From NCBI GenBank assembly GCA_030686995.1, contig CM060691.1, positions 95,312,743 to 95,376,742 on the forward strand: a stretch of DNA of 64,000 bases, written 5' to 3'. Under the pieces are notes generated by a model. The model was not told where the DNA came from and made no database searches. It worked only from the letters and a program-made list of their open reading frames with translations. The translations under genes were made by a program, and so were the position numbers. Positions 21,244-32,738 of this stretch are shown one piece after another; the first letter of the stretch is position 1; each line of letters begins with the position of its first letter. This stretch comes from Artemisia argyi. Taxonomy: Eukaryota; Streptophyta; Magnoliopsida; Asterales; Asteraceae.

Positions 21244-22814
21244 ATCTTAAGTGTAAGGGGAGGGTAAAAAGATGATACCTTACATATGCACTTTCGCTTG
21301 AGTTTGTTTTGTTTAATGGTAGATGTGTAATAAAACTATGAGAAATACTTGTTAGTGTAATTTTAGCGCCAAATTTAAAATTTTTTACAACATTTAGGAG
21401 TGAAACTTTAGCCATAGCAAGCGTCTCATGGATAGGAGATTGTATGACTAGCACATAACCGTATATTCAGAAAAATTTTCCACCCAAATATGTGAGGTTC
21501 GCCTTTAGATTTGATAGGAAAAGCATTTACTATTAGTGCTTATGAGTGTACCGGTAGCATTTAGATTCTAAAACTTGCGTTAGTGATGCATCCCGAGACC
21601 GCTAGTGAGACAACATTCGTGTAGTAGGATTTACTACATGATAAGAGGCATTAGGATCACCCTTTTGTTAAACCCGTATTATAATTACTTGACCATTTAA
21701 GTCATATTAATTGGCTAGTTAAGTCAACTAATTTTTCCCACACCCTTAGCGTTGTACTCATTTTTAGTACACGATACCCCTAGTACACCCCTCCGAGCCT
21801 ATCTTTTCGTTTCTAACTTTAAGCATCTTACTTAAAGGAAGAATTTGTTACACCCCACTTAAATGTACAACCAAATCGCCTTAGCCTTCCGTGTATGCGC
21901 TCATTTTTAGTGCATTATTGTTATTTGTTAAACCCTAAGTTAACTTTCTAATTGATTACATGGTTGCTAAGTCGAGTCATATCCTTGTACATATTGTTTT
22001 GGGACGATTGGGACTCATGGGTAAAGTACTTATTTATGGAGTAATGGGGAAGAACATCACATATTACCCCCATATGTACGGTAATATTTAAAAGTACTCC
22101 AAGTGTTTTGATTTTCTTAATTCGAGTCATTAGATTAGTTTAATGTAAAGTATGTAAAGATTCAAGTGTAAGGGGAATGTTCATTCCCTATGATGTATTA
22201 TTTTGGATGATAGGGTAAGAGTGTATCTAAAAAAAAAAGAAAAAAAAAATAGAAAAAAGGAAGAAGAGAAAAAAAAAACATACGGACTACCATCCCTTTT
22301 TATTCTATGTTCATTTTATGTTTTTGTTATTTTTCATTTATTAGCTTAAGTCGAGTCTAGTCTTGGCTTAGCAACGCCACATTGTACATGTAACTAACCA
22401 AGATTGTTAACTCGCCACCAGTAAAACTTCCTTTATCCAACAAAACCGTGTATTTCATATCCTTACACCTAACGTTACAACCCTTTAAAAGACCTCTTTG
22501 ATAGTTTATCCTAGGTGCTTACGCCATGTGGTGGAGGTTTGATCCTTTCCCAAGCCTATGGTAATCTATTTTGCTATGATAGGTAGTGAGAGATATCTTT
22601 CGTTTCCATTTTGTAATTTACACTTTATTACACCCGAGAGATGTGAGTATCTAAACACTATTTGTGAGGTGCTAGTGTATGACCTCCGTGCTTGTCTATT
22701 GGTCTTTAGTGGAACGATTATTTGTTGTAATTATTTTTATATTAGTGTTAAATGACCCCTAACTTGTATTTTGACTAGAATAAAAGCGCATTTGCTTGAG
22801 GACAAGCAAATCTC

Positions 22815-22829
22815 AAGTGTAAGGGTATA
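22815..22829 (+). other. NA-1 polypurine tract
   Basis: AAGTGTAAGGGTATA immediately before the 3' LTR. Confidence 0.7.
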
Positions 22830-24235
22830 TGATGAGGCAAAAAATGATCCGTTTTTAGGGGGTCATTTAAGCCCGAATTCGAATTTATTTGATCAAATAT
22901 TGCCCTAAATCGTTCCTTTTGTGATTTTAGGTACTTTGGGAGTGAAATCTGGAAAAGGAAGCAATTCGGACATTTTTGGAGCATAAAAGTGAAGAAAACG
23001 CCAAAGTCTTAATTTTCCATGCTGGGAACAGTAGGTGACGGCGTCAAGAGCAACTACCTGACGGCGTCAAGAGCAAAATTCCATGACGGTCCAGTAGAGA
23101 TTTGACGGCGTCATGAAGGTAGGGCGTCAAGAGTAAAAATCATGACGGCCTGGAAATGATTAAGTCTTGACGGCGTCAAATGTAGATCAAGGCAGTCCGA
23201 GAATAGTTTTGGCGGCGAGGTGACGGCGTCACAAGATTTGTCTTGACGCCGTCAGCCCCCTTTTCCTATATATAGTTTTCTAATTTTTCACATTTAAAGA
23301 GAGAAGTTTTGGGAGAAACCCTAAGTACGATTTTGGTGTAACTTTACAGGTTTTTCAAGGGTTCCAACCCCTTGATACCTTGCATGTGTAATCAAGATAA
23401 GTGTTCCTTTAATTCAATCAATTTGTCTATGTGTTGGTTGTCTATATCTTGTTCTTGTCTTAATTCCATCATGCTAGGCTAGATCCATCTTGTGTTTGCT
23501 TAGATCTAATGAAACCTAGATGTTGATTATGTGTTGATTACTTGTTTATTCCTGTATTGGATGAATGATTTATATGTTAGGCTTAAGAAAACTGGCAGAT
23601 CTCTAATTGGTAACATGCTTGAACGTCTTAAGAAACATGAACCGACGCGCACTAGGTCTTTATTGGTTGTATTTAATGCATGAGCCACTGTTTACAATCC
23701 CTATAGTTGTGATGGGCATGGTGTAGGAGGAGATAAGAGCTCATAGAATTGGGGAGTTAAGTGTGCCACCCCATGAATGGTATTAAGGAATACGATCCGT
23801 CATCCATGCAATTATAACAAGTAATTAACGTGTAAAAGATGTCTAGGGAGTAGTGAAATCTAAGTAAACACATTTTCTCCAATTACTGCCCACAACTTTA
23901 GTATAATTTAGTTTATTTTCATTTTTAGTATTTTATTTTGATTGCATCTTAGTATTGGGTTAGTTGAATAGCAACTAATTCCGCCCAAATCCTTCAAACC
24001 CGAGATTTTAAATTGCTTTCTAAAAAAATATAAAAATACAAAAATAATCTTCCCTCACCTTTAGAACTAGTATTTAGGCTTTCTAAACCTAGCGACACTA
24101 TTCCTAGCTGAACGATCAATCCCCCGGTACTTGTCACTATACTATACTACAACGATCAGGTACACTGCCTGGTGGGGGTTGTAAGCTTCTCAAGATCCCT
24201 TGAGAGGTAAAGCCTGGTGCGATTCCCACGTATCA
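22830..24235 (+). repeat. NA-1 3' LTR
   Basis: 1406 bp, about 99% identical to 17592-18999, with the palindrome array at 23036-23254. Confidence 0.95.
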
Positions 24236-24240
24236 TCATC

Positions 24241-25073
24241 CTTTTGGGAGATTTTTCCTTAACGCTGGCAAGAATCACATGACTTCACCAAGTCATGGGC
24301 ATCCCGGTATAACTTCGGCCAGTAGAAGCCGAAATCAAAAACTTTCTTAGCGGTGAAGTTAGCACCATGATGTCCCCTCGTGGGTCCATTGTGGCATGCC
24401 ATAAGAATGTCAGCGGCTTCCTTGCCATGAATGCATCGCCGGATCACTTGATCCATGTAAATTTTGAACAAGTAGGGGTAGGGGTCATCCCAGAAATAAT
24501 GTCTAACATCTTTAAAAAATTTCTTCTTTTGTTGAAACGACATCCCTTTGTTAATGAAGTTCCCCGCATGGTAATTTGCAAAGTCGGCGAACCATGGGGT
24601 ACTAGGATCACTGTGTGATTGACTCCCAAGTGTCTCGAGAGGAAATGTCTCGGTAATTTCCTTTTTCTCGAAATCACTTTGATGGGGATTTTCTAATCTT
24701 GAAAGGTGATCGGCAGCAAGGTTCTCAGCTCCCTTTTTGTCTTGAATTTTGACATCGAATTCTTGAAGGAGTAGAACCCACCGCATCAATCTTGGCTTAG
24801 CATCTTGCTTTGCCATAAGATATTTTAGAGTTGAATGATCCGTATACACTATGCATTTCTTCAGGACAAGATATGGTCGGAACTTTTCAAAAGCATAAAT
24901 GACGGCTAACATTTCTTTTTCAGTAGTCGTATAATGGTATTGAGCATCGGTCATTATTTTACTAGCATAGTGTATCGACTGAAAATATTTTGACTTACGT
25001 TGCTCCAGGACTGCACCAATAGCATAATCGCTAGCATCGCACATTAGCTCAAAAGGCAAGTCCCAATCGGGGG
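24241..25073 (-). pseudogene. Ath-B RNase H and integrase N-terminus
   Basis: From 25059: [59 protein letters not shown] and [12 protein letters not shown] (RNase H), then the integrase zinc domain ([16 protein letters not shown]). A TAA follows CQR at about 24256-24258, where Gln is expected, and the frame continues (GKISQKD) to the NA-1 insertion site. It joins 16622-17591 when NA-1 is removed. Confidence 0.92.
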
Positions 25074-25580
25074 AAACTAAGATAGGAGCCTCCGTTAACT
25101 TCTTCTTTAGAATATTAAATGCTTCAATGCATTCATTTGAGAAGATAAACGGAACATATTTTTCAAGTAAATGGGTCAGGGGTCGGGCTATCTTGGAAAA
25201 ATCTTGAATAAATCGTCGGTAAAAGCCGGCATGACCGAGAAAACTTCTAATTCATTTATCGCTAAACGTTCGAGCATTTGATCCATAAAAGGAAGTGGGA
25301 AATGGTCCTTACGAGTCGCATCGTTCAATTTTTTGTAATCAATACACACTCTCCATCCGGTAACAAGTCGAGTCAAAATCAATTCGTTTTCATCATTTGT
25401 CACGACAATCAAACCACCTTTCTTCGGAACACAGTGGACCAGGATAACCCATGAGCTATCCAAGATTGGATAAATCATTCCGGCATCGAGGAGTTTGGCA
25501 ACTTCCTTTTTGATAACCTCGTGAATTTTCGGGTTAACCCGTCGTTGTTGTTGGACGGAAGGCTTGTAATTTATCTTCAA
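25074..25580 (-). pseudogene. Ath-B reverse transcriptase with internal deletion
   Basis: The N-terminal part matches Ath-A closely: [66 protein letters not shown]. At about 25250 it jumps to the connection region (in another frame, [28 protein letters not shown]). Compared with Ath-A, about 440 bp are missing, including the whole FMDD palm box. The enzyme would be inactive. The linker 25188-25074 continues to RNase H. Confidence 0.9.
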
Positions 25581-26385
25581 GTAGAATCTTGTGGGTACAA
25601 AAACGAGGGTCTATGCCCTTTATATCGGAAATTTTTGAAGCGATGGCACTCATATGCTTCTTGAGCACATCTAAGAGACGGGTCTTCTCCTCATCTTTAA
25701 AGTCTTTTGAAATTATGACGGGCAGTTTATCGGTTCTTTCTAAAAAAGCGTATTCAAGATGAGGAGGTAAATCCTTCAGCTCGGGCTCTGAAGGATTCTT
25801 AGTAGATGGCTTAACATCTTTAACATCGGCCATTTTAAGGTCCATCGGAGGGAGAGATGGAGTTGGGTCTTCATTCAACAATTTTTCAATCAAAAGAACA
25901 TCTCCCTCCGAATTGCAATTGGAATGATCAATTTCCAGTGAAATCGAATCATTAGAAAGAAAGGCCTCGATCTCTTCGAAAATGAAATCACTTCCCTCAA
26001 ACGGAGTGAGGGAAGGGGAAGGATCGGAAACAATTGGTTGAGAAAAAGGAGTGGGATTTCCACTCAAAGCATTTTCAGAAAAACTGAGAAGTTCTTGAGA
26101 AAACTCCACCGTAGTAACATCAATAAAATCAATACGGTTCACATAAAAATGGTTATAATTGGAGGAGTATCTCGCGATTTGATCCAAATTAAACGTAACT
26201 GCTTCGGTACCAACGCGTAGGGTAATTTCTTCATCATAAACATCAATTAACACACGACCAGTCCTTAGAAAACCTCTCCCGAGAATGAGAGGTACCCGGG
26301 GATCAGCATCAAAGTCAACAATGACAAAATCGGCGGGGAAATGGAATTTTCCCACATTGACGAAAATATCCTCGGCTATTCCCAT
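25534..26385 (-). pseudogene. Ath-B protease C-terminus and acidic protease-RT linker
   Basis: Starts MGIAEDIFVNVGKFHFPADF and continues DFDADPRVPLILGRGFLRTG, the C-terminal half of the Athila protease (the LILGRPFL-like turn). An acidic Ser/Pro-rich linker follows (residues ~80-200), then ELKDLPPHLEYAFLERTDKL leading to RT. A frameshift near 25560 separates it from the RT frame. Confidence 0.85.
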
Positions 26386-26771
26386 CGGGCGGGAAGTAGT
26401 TCAGTATTCTAGGCTATTCCCATCAGGTAGGAAGTAGTTCGGTCGGCAAGCTCGATGGTCATGCAAGTCGGAGTCAAATCGGGTAAAGATAGCTTTTTCC
26501 AAATAGATAACGGCATTAGGTTAATGCTAGCACCAAGATCGGCCAAGGTGAAGCATTCTCCCATCCCCGGAAAATTGCATGGAATAAGAAATCGATCGGG
26601 GTCTTCAAACTTTTTGGGAAGCTTTTTGAGGATAACCGCCGAACAATTCTCATTCAACGGGGTTTTTGCCATTTCAAACCATTTTTCCTTGTTATTCAAA
26701 AGATTTTTAACCATAGACGCAAATTTTGGCATTAAGAATATAGCATCCGCGAAGCTAATGTCGAAGTGCAA
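26386..26771 (-). pseudogene. Ath-B aspartic protease
   Basis: [20 protein letters not shown] followed by LMPLSIW: the active-site motif is DLGAS, the Athila form of DTGA. The frame starts just after a TAA (about 26772) that interrupts the gag-pol frame ([19 protein letters not shown]). A short local rearrangement at 26385-26410 repeats part of the YLMGIA segment in another frame. Confidence 0.85.
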
Positions 26772-27977
26772 ATCTTAGAAGATTTGGAAGAACTTCTCCA
26801 TTTGATGATTAGCTTTGTCACGGAGCTTCTGATCATTTAATCTTGATGGATATGGCAATTTGGTCTTAACTGGAACTTCTTTTTCTGGTTCAACAACTTT
26901 TTCCTTTTGTTTTGACGGCTGGACAACCGAAGGTTGGACATTTTTGGTACTTCCGTTATTAGTAGGAAGCACCGTGTCCTTTGTTGCCTCAGTCTCACGG
27001 TCAACTACCTTGGGAGGAAGAGAAGACGAGGTAGTCAGAGCCGTGGGTCCATCGTATGAAACACCACTTCGAGTCGTGATCGCTTTAACATCGCCCCTCG
27101 GGTTAGCGATCGTGTTGCTTGGAAGAGTACCCGAACTCGAGGGTCGATCATTTAAACGCTTATTCAATTCAGTCATTTGATTAATTAGCATTTTATTCAT
27201 TTCCTCTTGACTTTTCATAAATTGCTTGAGTAATTCATCCGAGGACGACTGATTTTGATTCATAACTGGATTTTGGTTTTGAAAATTTTGTACCCGATTA
27301 TTGTAGTTGAAACCTTGATTTTGAAAATTTCCATAATTTTGATTTCCATGATTAGCATTTTGAAAATTTCCATAATTTTGATAATTTCCCTGGTTTTGAA
27401 AATTCCCTTGATTCGGGCCTTGATTGTAATTTCCCCGATTTTGATTTTGATGAAAACCTTGATTTTGATTTTGAAAACCATTGTTCATCCATTTTTGATT
27501 TTGATTCTGGTTAAATTGATTGTTTCGGTTTTGAACATTATGATTCACTTGATTAACTTGATTGACTTGATTCGGTTGATTGAAACCGGGTGGTCCAAGA
27601 TAATTGTTAGAATGGTAGCTAAGAAGATTACGGTATCCCTGTGGTTGGTAACCATTACCTCCCATATTGTAGGTTCCTGAAGTAGCATACACATTCTCGT
27701 GAGTGAAGCCACCGGAGGCTGGGCACTCAAAATATGAATGAGGACCACCACAAGTCTCACAACTATGGTTGACCATATTGACTTGATGGTTTTTAACTTG
27801 ATGAGAAGATTTTTCCATACCCATTGATTCAACTTTTTTAGTGAGGGCAGCTATAGCACTCATAACTTCATCATTAGCTTTGCCACTAGCAGTTGAAGCT
27901 TGAAGTTTGTTTCTAGCTATCCTCACTTTAGCTTTATTCTCAATAATTGTGAAAGCATCTTGAATGTTTTGGGTCAA
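26772..27977 (-). pseudogene. Ath-B Gag C-terminal half with Asn/Gln-rich domain
   Basis: A 400-residue frame opened by the NA-2 insertion (LTQNIQDAFTIIENKAKVRI). A knuckle-like CETCGGPHSYFEC (C-x2-C-x3-H-x4-C) is near residue 75. Residues ~125-255 are extremely Asn/Gln-rich with Gly/Tyr/Phe (NQNQGFHQNQNRGNYNQ). A coiled-coil-like stretch (ELLKQFMKSQEEMNKMLINQ) and a Lys/Pro-rich segment lead to the protease. It ends at TAA near 26772, probably a former Gln codon. Gag would form particles and bind RNA. Confidence 0.9.
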
Positions 27978-28804
27978 TGATGCGTGGGAATTGCACCAGG
28001 CTTTACCTCTCGAGGGATCTTGAGAAGCTTACAACCCCCACCAGGCAGTGTACCTGATCGTTGTAGTATAGTATAGTGACAAGTACTGGAGGATTGATCA
28101 TTCAACTCATGAATAGTGTCGTTAGGATTGAAATTAATCTAACTAGGTCTAAAGGTGAAGGATGATTCTTTTTATGTTTATATATTTTATGAAAAGCAAG
28201 TAAAATTCACGGGTATTGGAAGGAGGGGCGGAATTAGTTGCTAATCAACTAACCCAAAAGCTACTAATTAAACTAATTAACAAGAAAACTAAACTAGGGT
28301 TCTACAAGGAGCATGTCTACCTATGATATGTTACTCCTTGCTAGCTATCCAATTCTACCTATTGAATTGTCACACCTTGTTTTAATTAACGGGTTGTATT
28401 CCTTAATACCATTCATGGGGTGGCGTACGTACTTCCCCAACTCTATAAGCTCCTACTTCACTCCTATGTCGAGCCTGCAAGAAGCTCCTAACATGGGATC
28501 ATTATAATTCGCTCTTGCATTAAATACAACCATAATAACCTAGTACACATTGGTTCATGTTTCTTAAGACGTTCAACCACGTTACCATATAGGAGATTGG
28601 CCAGTTTTCTTAAGCCTAACATTGATATCATTCAATTAAACAAGAGACAATAGGAAACAAGAATTATAAGCTAAACCAATTAGACCTATCGAAGTGTCAC
28701 ACCCTAATTGATGAAGATAGACACAACATCAACAAGGAATCAATAAGATCTAATCAATTATATACAAGTTTCACACAATCATAAGTAGACACAAGGTGAA
28801 CAAG
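27978..28804 (-). repeat. NA-2 3' LTR, truncated
   Basis: Matches the inner part of 31218-32733 with roughly 20 differences by eye. It then breaks at ACAAG and continues into internal sequence, so U3, the promoter array and the polypurine tract are missing. Confidence 0.9.
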
Positions 28805-29037
28805 TATTTCTCATAGTTTTATTACACACCTACCATCAAACAAACAAACTCAAGTGCAATATGGTACGGTTTTGTGCTAGTCATACAATCTCGTATCCAT
28901 GAGATGCTTGCTAAGGCTAAAGTTTCACTCCTAAATGTTGTAAAAAAATTTAAGTTTGGCGCTAAAATTACACTAACAAGTATTTCTCATAGTTTTGTTA
29001 CACACCTACCATCAAACAAACAAACTCAAGTGCAATA
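28801..29037 (-). repeat. Direct duplication at NA-2 deletion junction
   Basis: CAAGTATTTCTCATAG and the following ~45 bases occur at 28801 and again at 28977, making a ~176-bp tandem step at the point where LTR and internal sequence are joined. Confidence 0.85.
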
Positions 29038-29982
29038 GTATCCTATAAGGTATCATCATTTACCCTCACCTTACACTTACGATGAACATTGTCCCCAACG
29101 TTTAATTAAAGAATGTAAAACTAAAACAGGTAAAAGAATGAAATCAAATACTCCCCTGATTCATTCGGTGTGGATAGTGCGGTAACAAGGTTACATCTTC
29201 CTCCAAGAAAATGAACATTCAAAGCTTCCTTTCCAGAAATATAAATCATCTTCTTGTCCAATATAACCTGTTAAACCTGAGAAAACAAACACAAAAACCC
29301 CAAGCATCAAACCGAACAAAGAAAACTCACAACTAGATGTAATTCCAGACTTAGGAATAAAAACAAAATAATTAAAGATATAATACTTGTGGAATGAATG
29401 TTTGCAGATTTCCTGGAGTTTATAAAACTAAAGAATCAACAAAAACTTTAAGAGTCCGGTATAAACAAAACTCGCAAAATTTTTCAGAATTTTTGTACCT
29501 GACACAGTCAGGTTATAACTCCTGACAAATTTCTAGAAAAACTTATGTCCTACTTCCTGGAAAAATCTCATGTTAAGTTTCCGGCAAATTTCTGGAAAAA
29601 GTTATGTCCTACTTCCTGAAAAATCCTGCAAAATATCATTATGACTCGATACAAGCATTTGACTCAAACAATTACTAATATACATGTTCATTTAATATTG
29701 TTGTAGATCATGCTCAATTTCGTTCTTATAAACAAATTTGGGTCTCCCGTTACACTTAGATCTTGCAAAATACCTTTATATGTAATTAAGACGAAGTTAA
29801 AAACAAAATAAAGCATTTTCGCAATTTACTTTGAAACATGAACCACAAACAATAAAAATAAAGCATTCATACGGAAACAAATAAAATCAAATAAACAAAC
29901 AAACAAATAAATAAATAAATAAATAAAGCTTGGGTTGCCTCCCAATAAGCGCTTGTTTTTTGTTCGAGTCACGAGCCTGACT
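29038..29982 (-). other. NA-2 3' non-coding region
   Basis: No gene seen. It holds the GGGA-loop hairpin (29084-29103), TAAGTGTAA-type purine words, and the A-rich block plus hairpin (29935-29983) that follows the ORF. Confidence 0.7.
29084..29103 (-). other. Conserved hairpin, GGGA loop, NA-2 copy
   Basis: Minus strand AAACGTTG-GGGA-CAATGTTC, the NA-1 stem with mismatches, followed by ATCGTAAGTGTAAGG. Confidence 0.75.
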
Positions 29983-29983
29983 C
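29966..29983 (-). other. Stop-proximal hairpin, NA-2 copy
   Basis: GAGTCA-GGCTCG-TGACTC, identical to NA-1, followed on the minus strand by GAACAAAAAACAAGCGCTT. Confidence 0.85.
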
Positions 29984-31080
29984 TACCCGTATTTAACGGA
30001 AATAGGGGAGGTTTTCCCTACACTTTGAATTAAATGCGGGTGGAAGTAGCAATACACACCCTTAGTGTGGAAATATGCCACGTGAGGTGAAGGGGGTGAG
30101 TAAATGGCTTCCTTCATCCTAAAACTACCCGGATAATATTGGTTGATGGGTGGGTCGGTTCCTCTTTTGTCTCCTCGAAATATATCTAAGGATGGAAAGT
30201 TATGCAAAGATTGAGGTTTCGGTTCATCAACACTAGGAAACTCCCTAGAACTAAGGGTAAGGTTATCACTATAAGTATTCAAAACTATATCCTCTAGTGG
30301 TGCTTGGTCCAAGGGTTCTACCTCCATTGGGATTCCTAAAGTTTCTTCTACTTCTTATGGGTAAGTCACGGGCGGTGTGTGTGCCTCAAATGATGCTAGG
30401 ACTTGTGGGGTACTTGGTGGGCTTAGATTTTCTACTTCATCATTCCTTGTGTCAAGATCACCTATATCCTCAACATGTGTTTTATTATAATCTAACCCCA
30501 ACATTTTCCCATGTATCTCAAGTGCTTCTCTAGGCATCTCAACTTCTATATCCGAATCATAAGGATCATCCTCAATATTCTGACTGCTATATTCAAATTG
30601 CCCAAAAGATTCATCATGTATTTCTTGAGATTCATCATCATCAATCATAAAACCTAGGTCTTTTTTATCAATGTGATCATGTTCGGCTAAATCCTCCATC
30701 ACATCAAGGTCACCTATGTGTTCATCCTGTATTATTCTAGTGCCTAACCATGACATGCAGCTAGGTGGCTCATACGAAACTATCCTAGGTGAAGGCTCAT
30801 ATGGTTCATAGGTTTCACTAAGTGAGGCATTTTGAGGGTTTGATGGAGCTCGTAAGGTGAATTCTTTAAAAGTCTTATGCACTTGGCCTCTTTTCTCAAG
30901 GTACTCTATAAAATCAATATAAGATCCTGTCCGCCTCATTTCATTCGTCCAACTTGGTATATCCAAACTGGTGTTATTATATTTTTTCTGGAAAAACTCT
31001 AGTGTCAGACTTGGTGGATTCACGTTCCCTATAATGGTGAATGGAAGAGTCAATGGAAAGGTTTTTACAAACAAAGACAC
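29983..31080 (-). pseudogene. NA-2 acidic ORF of unknown function, one stop
   Basis: Homologue of the NA-1 ORF in two blocks (31080-30355 and 30327-29983, same frame) separated by a TAA at 30355-30357 where NA-1 has Glu (TYP-EEV). The N-terminus (FTIIGNVNPPSLTLEFFQKK) differs from NA-1. The shared part begins at EDLAEHDHI and runs through PPVTYP, EVEPLDQAPLEDIVLNTY and NLTLSSREFPS to HLIQSVGKTSPISVK. About 80 residues present in NA-1 before the C-terminal block are missing here. The conserved tail and acidic middle in both copies suggest a real protein family. No function can be assigned. Confidence 0.75.
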
Positions 31081-31192
31081 AAAGAAAAGATAGACTAGGA
31101 GAAAGCTAATAAAATGAAAATAAAAATCTCACTAAAAAGGAATCTAATGAGTAGACCTAATAAAAATAAAATTCAACCTAAACAATAACTAT

Positions 31193-31211
31193 TCCCCGGG
31201 CTGCGGCGCCA
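31193..31211 (-). other. NA-2 primer-binding site, Asp-tRNA type
   Basis: TGGCGCCGCAGCCCGGGGA on the minus strand, six bases from the LTR. The second half is closer to the Athila site than in NA-1. Confidence 0.85.
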
Positions 31212-31217
31212 AAAACT

Positions 31218-32733
31218 TGATGCGCGGGAATTGCACCAGGCTTTACCTCTCGAGGAATCTCGAGAAGCTTACAACCCCCACCAGGCAGTGTACCTGATCG
31301 TTGTAGTATAGTATAGTGACAAGTACCGGGGGATTGATCGTTCAACTCAGGAATAGTATCGTTAGGATTGAAATTAATTTAACTAGGTCTAAAGGTGAAG
31401 GATGATTCTTTTTATGTTATATTTTATGAAAAGCAAGTAAAATTCTCTAGTATTGGAAGGAGGGGCGGAATTATTTGCTAATCAACTAACCCAAAAGCTA
31501 CTAATTAAACTAATTAACAAGAAAAGTAAACTAGGGTTCTACAAGGTAAGTGAAGCATGTCTACCTATGATATGTTACTCCTTGCTAGCTATCCAATTCT
31601 ATCTATTGAATTGTCACACCTTGTTTTAATTGACGGGTTGTATTCCTTAATACCATTCGTGGGGTGGCGTACGTACTTCCCCAACTCTATAAGCTCCTAC
31701 TTCACTCCTATGTCGAGCCTGCAAGAAGCTCCTAACATGGGATCATTAAAATTCGCTCATGCATTAAATACAACCATAATAACCTAGTACGCATTGGTTC
31801 ATGTTTCTTAAGACGTTCAACCACGTTACCATATAGGAGGTTGGCCAGTTTTCTTAAGCCTAACATTGATATCATTCAATTAAACAAGAGACAATAGGAA
31901 ACAAGAATTATAAGCTAAACCAATTAGACCTATCGAAGTGTCACACCCTAATTGATGAAGATAGACACAACATCAACAAGGAATCAATAAGATCTAATCA
32001 ATTATATACAAGTTTCACACAATCATAAGTAGACACAAGGTGAACAAGCAAAACATCATCAAAGAAGAGCAAACAACAATGATAATGGAAAACATAGTTA
32101 AGATAGAATCAACAAACCAATACATGATGTTTATGGAGTGATTGAAACCCTCTAAGTTGTTGGAAAAACACCTACCTAAACCCAGGAATCGACTTTAGGG
32201 TTTAGGGCTTACAAAAAGTGTAGTTATGATGTTATATTTATAGGCAAGTTTTCTATCGGCAAGGCTTGACAGCATCACCCCGTAAAAGAGTTATGACCAA
32301 AACAATATCAGCTACTTCGCGCGCAAGTTTTGACAAGTTAACACGTGACGGCCTACGTGACGCCTTCAGAAAATTTTCTAGGCCATCACTCTTTAATTTT
32401 ACACGTGACGGCCGTGGGTGATGCCGTCATCTCCAATGCACAAAACTTTCTGGACCGTCACGGACTTTATCTACTTCCACCTCTTGTATTACTCTTGACG
32501 CCGTCATGAAGAAGCTTGTGACACCGTCAGGTACTGTTCCCAGCAAGGAAAATTAAGAATTTGTCGTTTTCTTCACTTTTATGCTCCAAAAATGTCCAAA
32601 ATGCTTACTTTTCCAGAATTCACTCCAAAAGTACCTAAAATCACAAAAAGAACAATTTAGGGCAATATTTGATCAACTAAATTCAATTCCGGGCTTAAAT
32701 ACCCCTAAAAACGGTTCATTTTTTGCCTCATCA
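31218..32733 (-). repeat. NA-2 5' LTR (1516 bp)
   Basis: Minus strand starts TGATGAGGCAAAAAATG and ends CCCGCGCATCA. U3 contains diverged TGACGGCGTCA-type sites (about 32258-32530) upstream of TATAAATA (32235-32242). It resembles the NA-1 LTR at both ends. Confidence 0.93.
32235..32530 (-). promoter_or_regulatory. NA-2 LTR promoter: TATA and diverged palindrome sites
   Basis: TATAAATA on the minus strand at 32235-32242. Upstream are TGACGGC, TGACGCC and CCGTCA sites, including one perfect palindrome copy (near 32497) and several one- or two-mismatch copies. Confidence 0.6.
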
Positions 32734-32738
32734 GTCAA

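Larger units (their letters stand above)
20451..22829 (+). other. NA-1 3' non-coding region
   Basis: About 2.4 kb without a credible gene. It contains four AAGTGTAAGGGG-type words (20642, 21249, 22164, 22815), three hairpins next to them (GGGGAAACCCC at ~20650; 21224-21243; GGGAATG-TT-CATTCCC at ~22173-22188), one TGACGGCGTCA copy (20839-20849) and an A-rich run at 22230-22280. The last word (22815-22826) is the polypurine tract. Confidence 0.7.
17592..24235 (+). mobile_element. NA-1: non-autonomous Athila-like LTR element, complete
   Basis: Two ~1.41-kb LTRs (17592-18999 and 22830-24235) start TGATGAGGC and end ACGTATCA, differing at about 14 positions by eye (about 1%). A perfect 5-bp target duplication TCATC flanks them (17587-17591, 24236-24240). 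It has an Asp-type primer-binding site, one unknown ORF with a stop, and a polypurine tract, with no protease, RT, RNase H or integrase. It is inserted in Ath-B integrase in opposite orientation. Confidence 0.95.
27978..32733 (-). mobile_element. NA-2: non-autonomous Athila-like LTR element, damaged
   Basis: 5' LTR at 31218-32733, Asp-type primer-binding site, the same acidic ORF as NA-1 in two pieces, and a 3' LTR cut to 27978-28804. The flanking 5-bp target duplication is GTCAA (27973-27977, 32734-32738). Removing it restores the Ath-B gag frame (GGNLL then TQNIQDA). The internal region is shorter than in NA-1. Confidence 0.93.

Noticed and set aside
27255..27680. Plus-strand 141-residue Ile/Leu-rich frame.
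   Set aside because: Antisense shadow of the Asn/Gln-rich gag segment on the minus strand.
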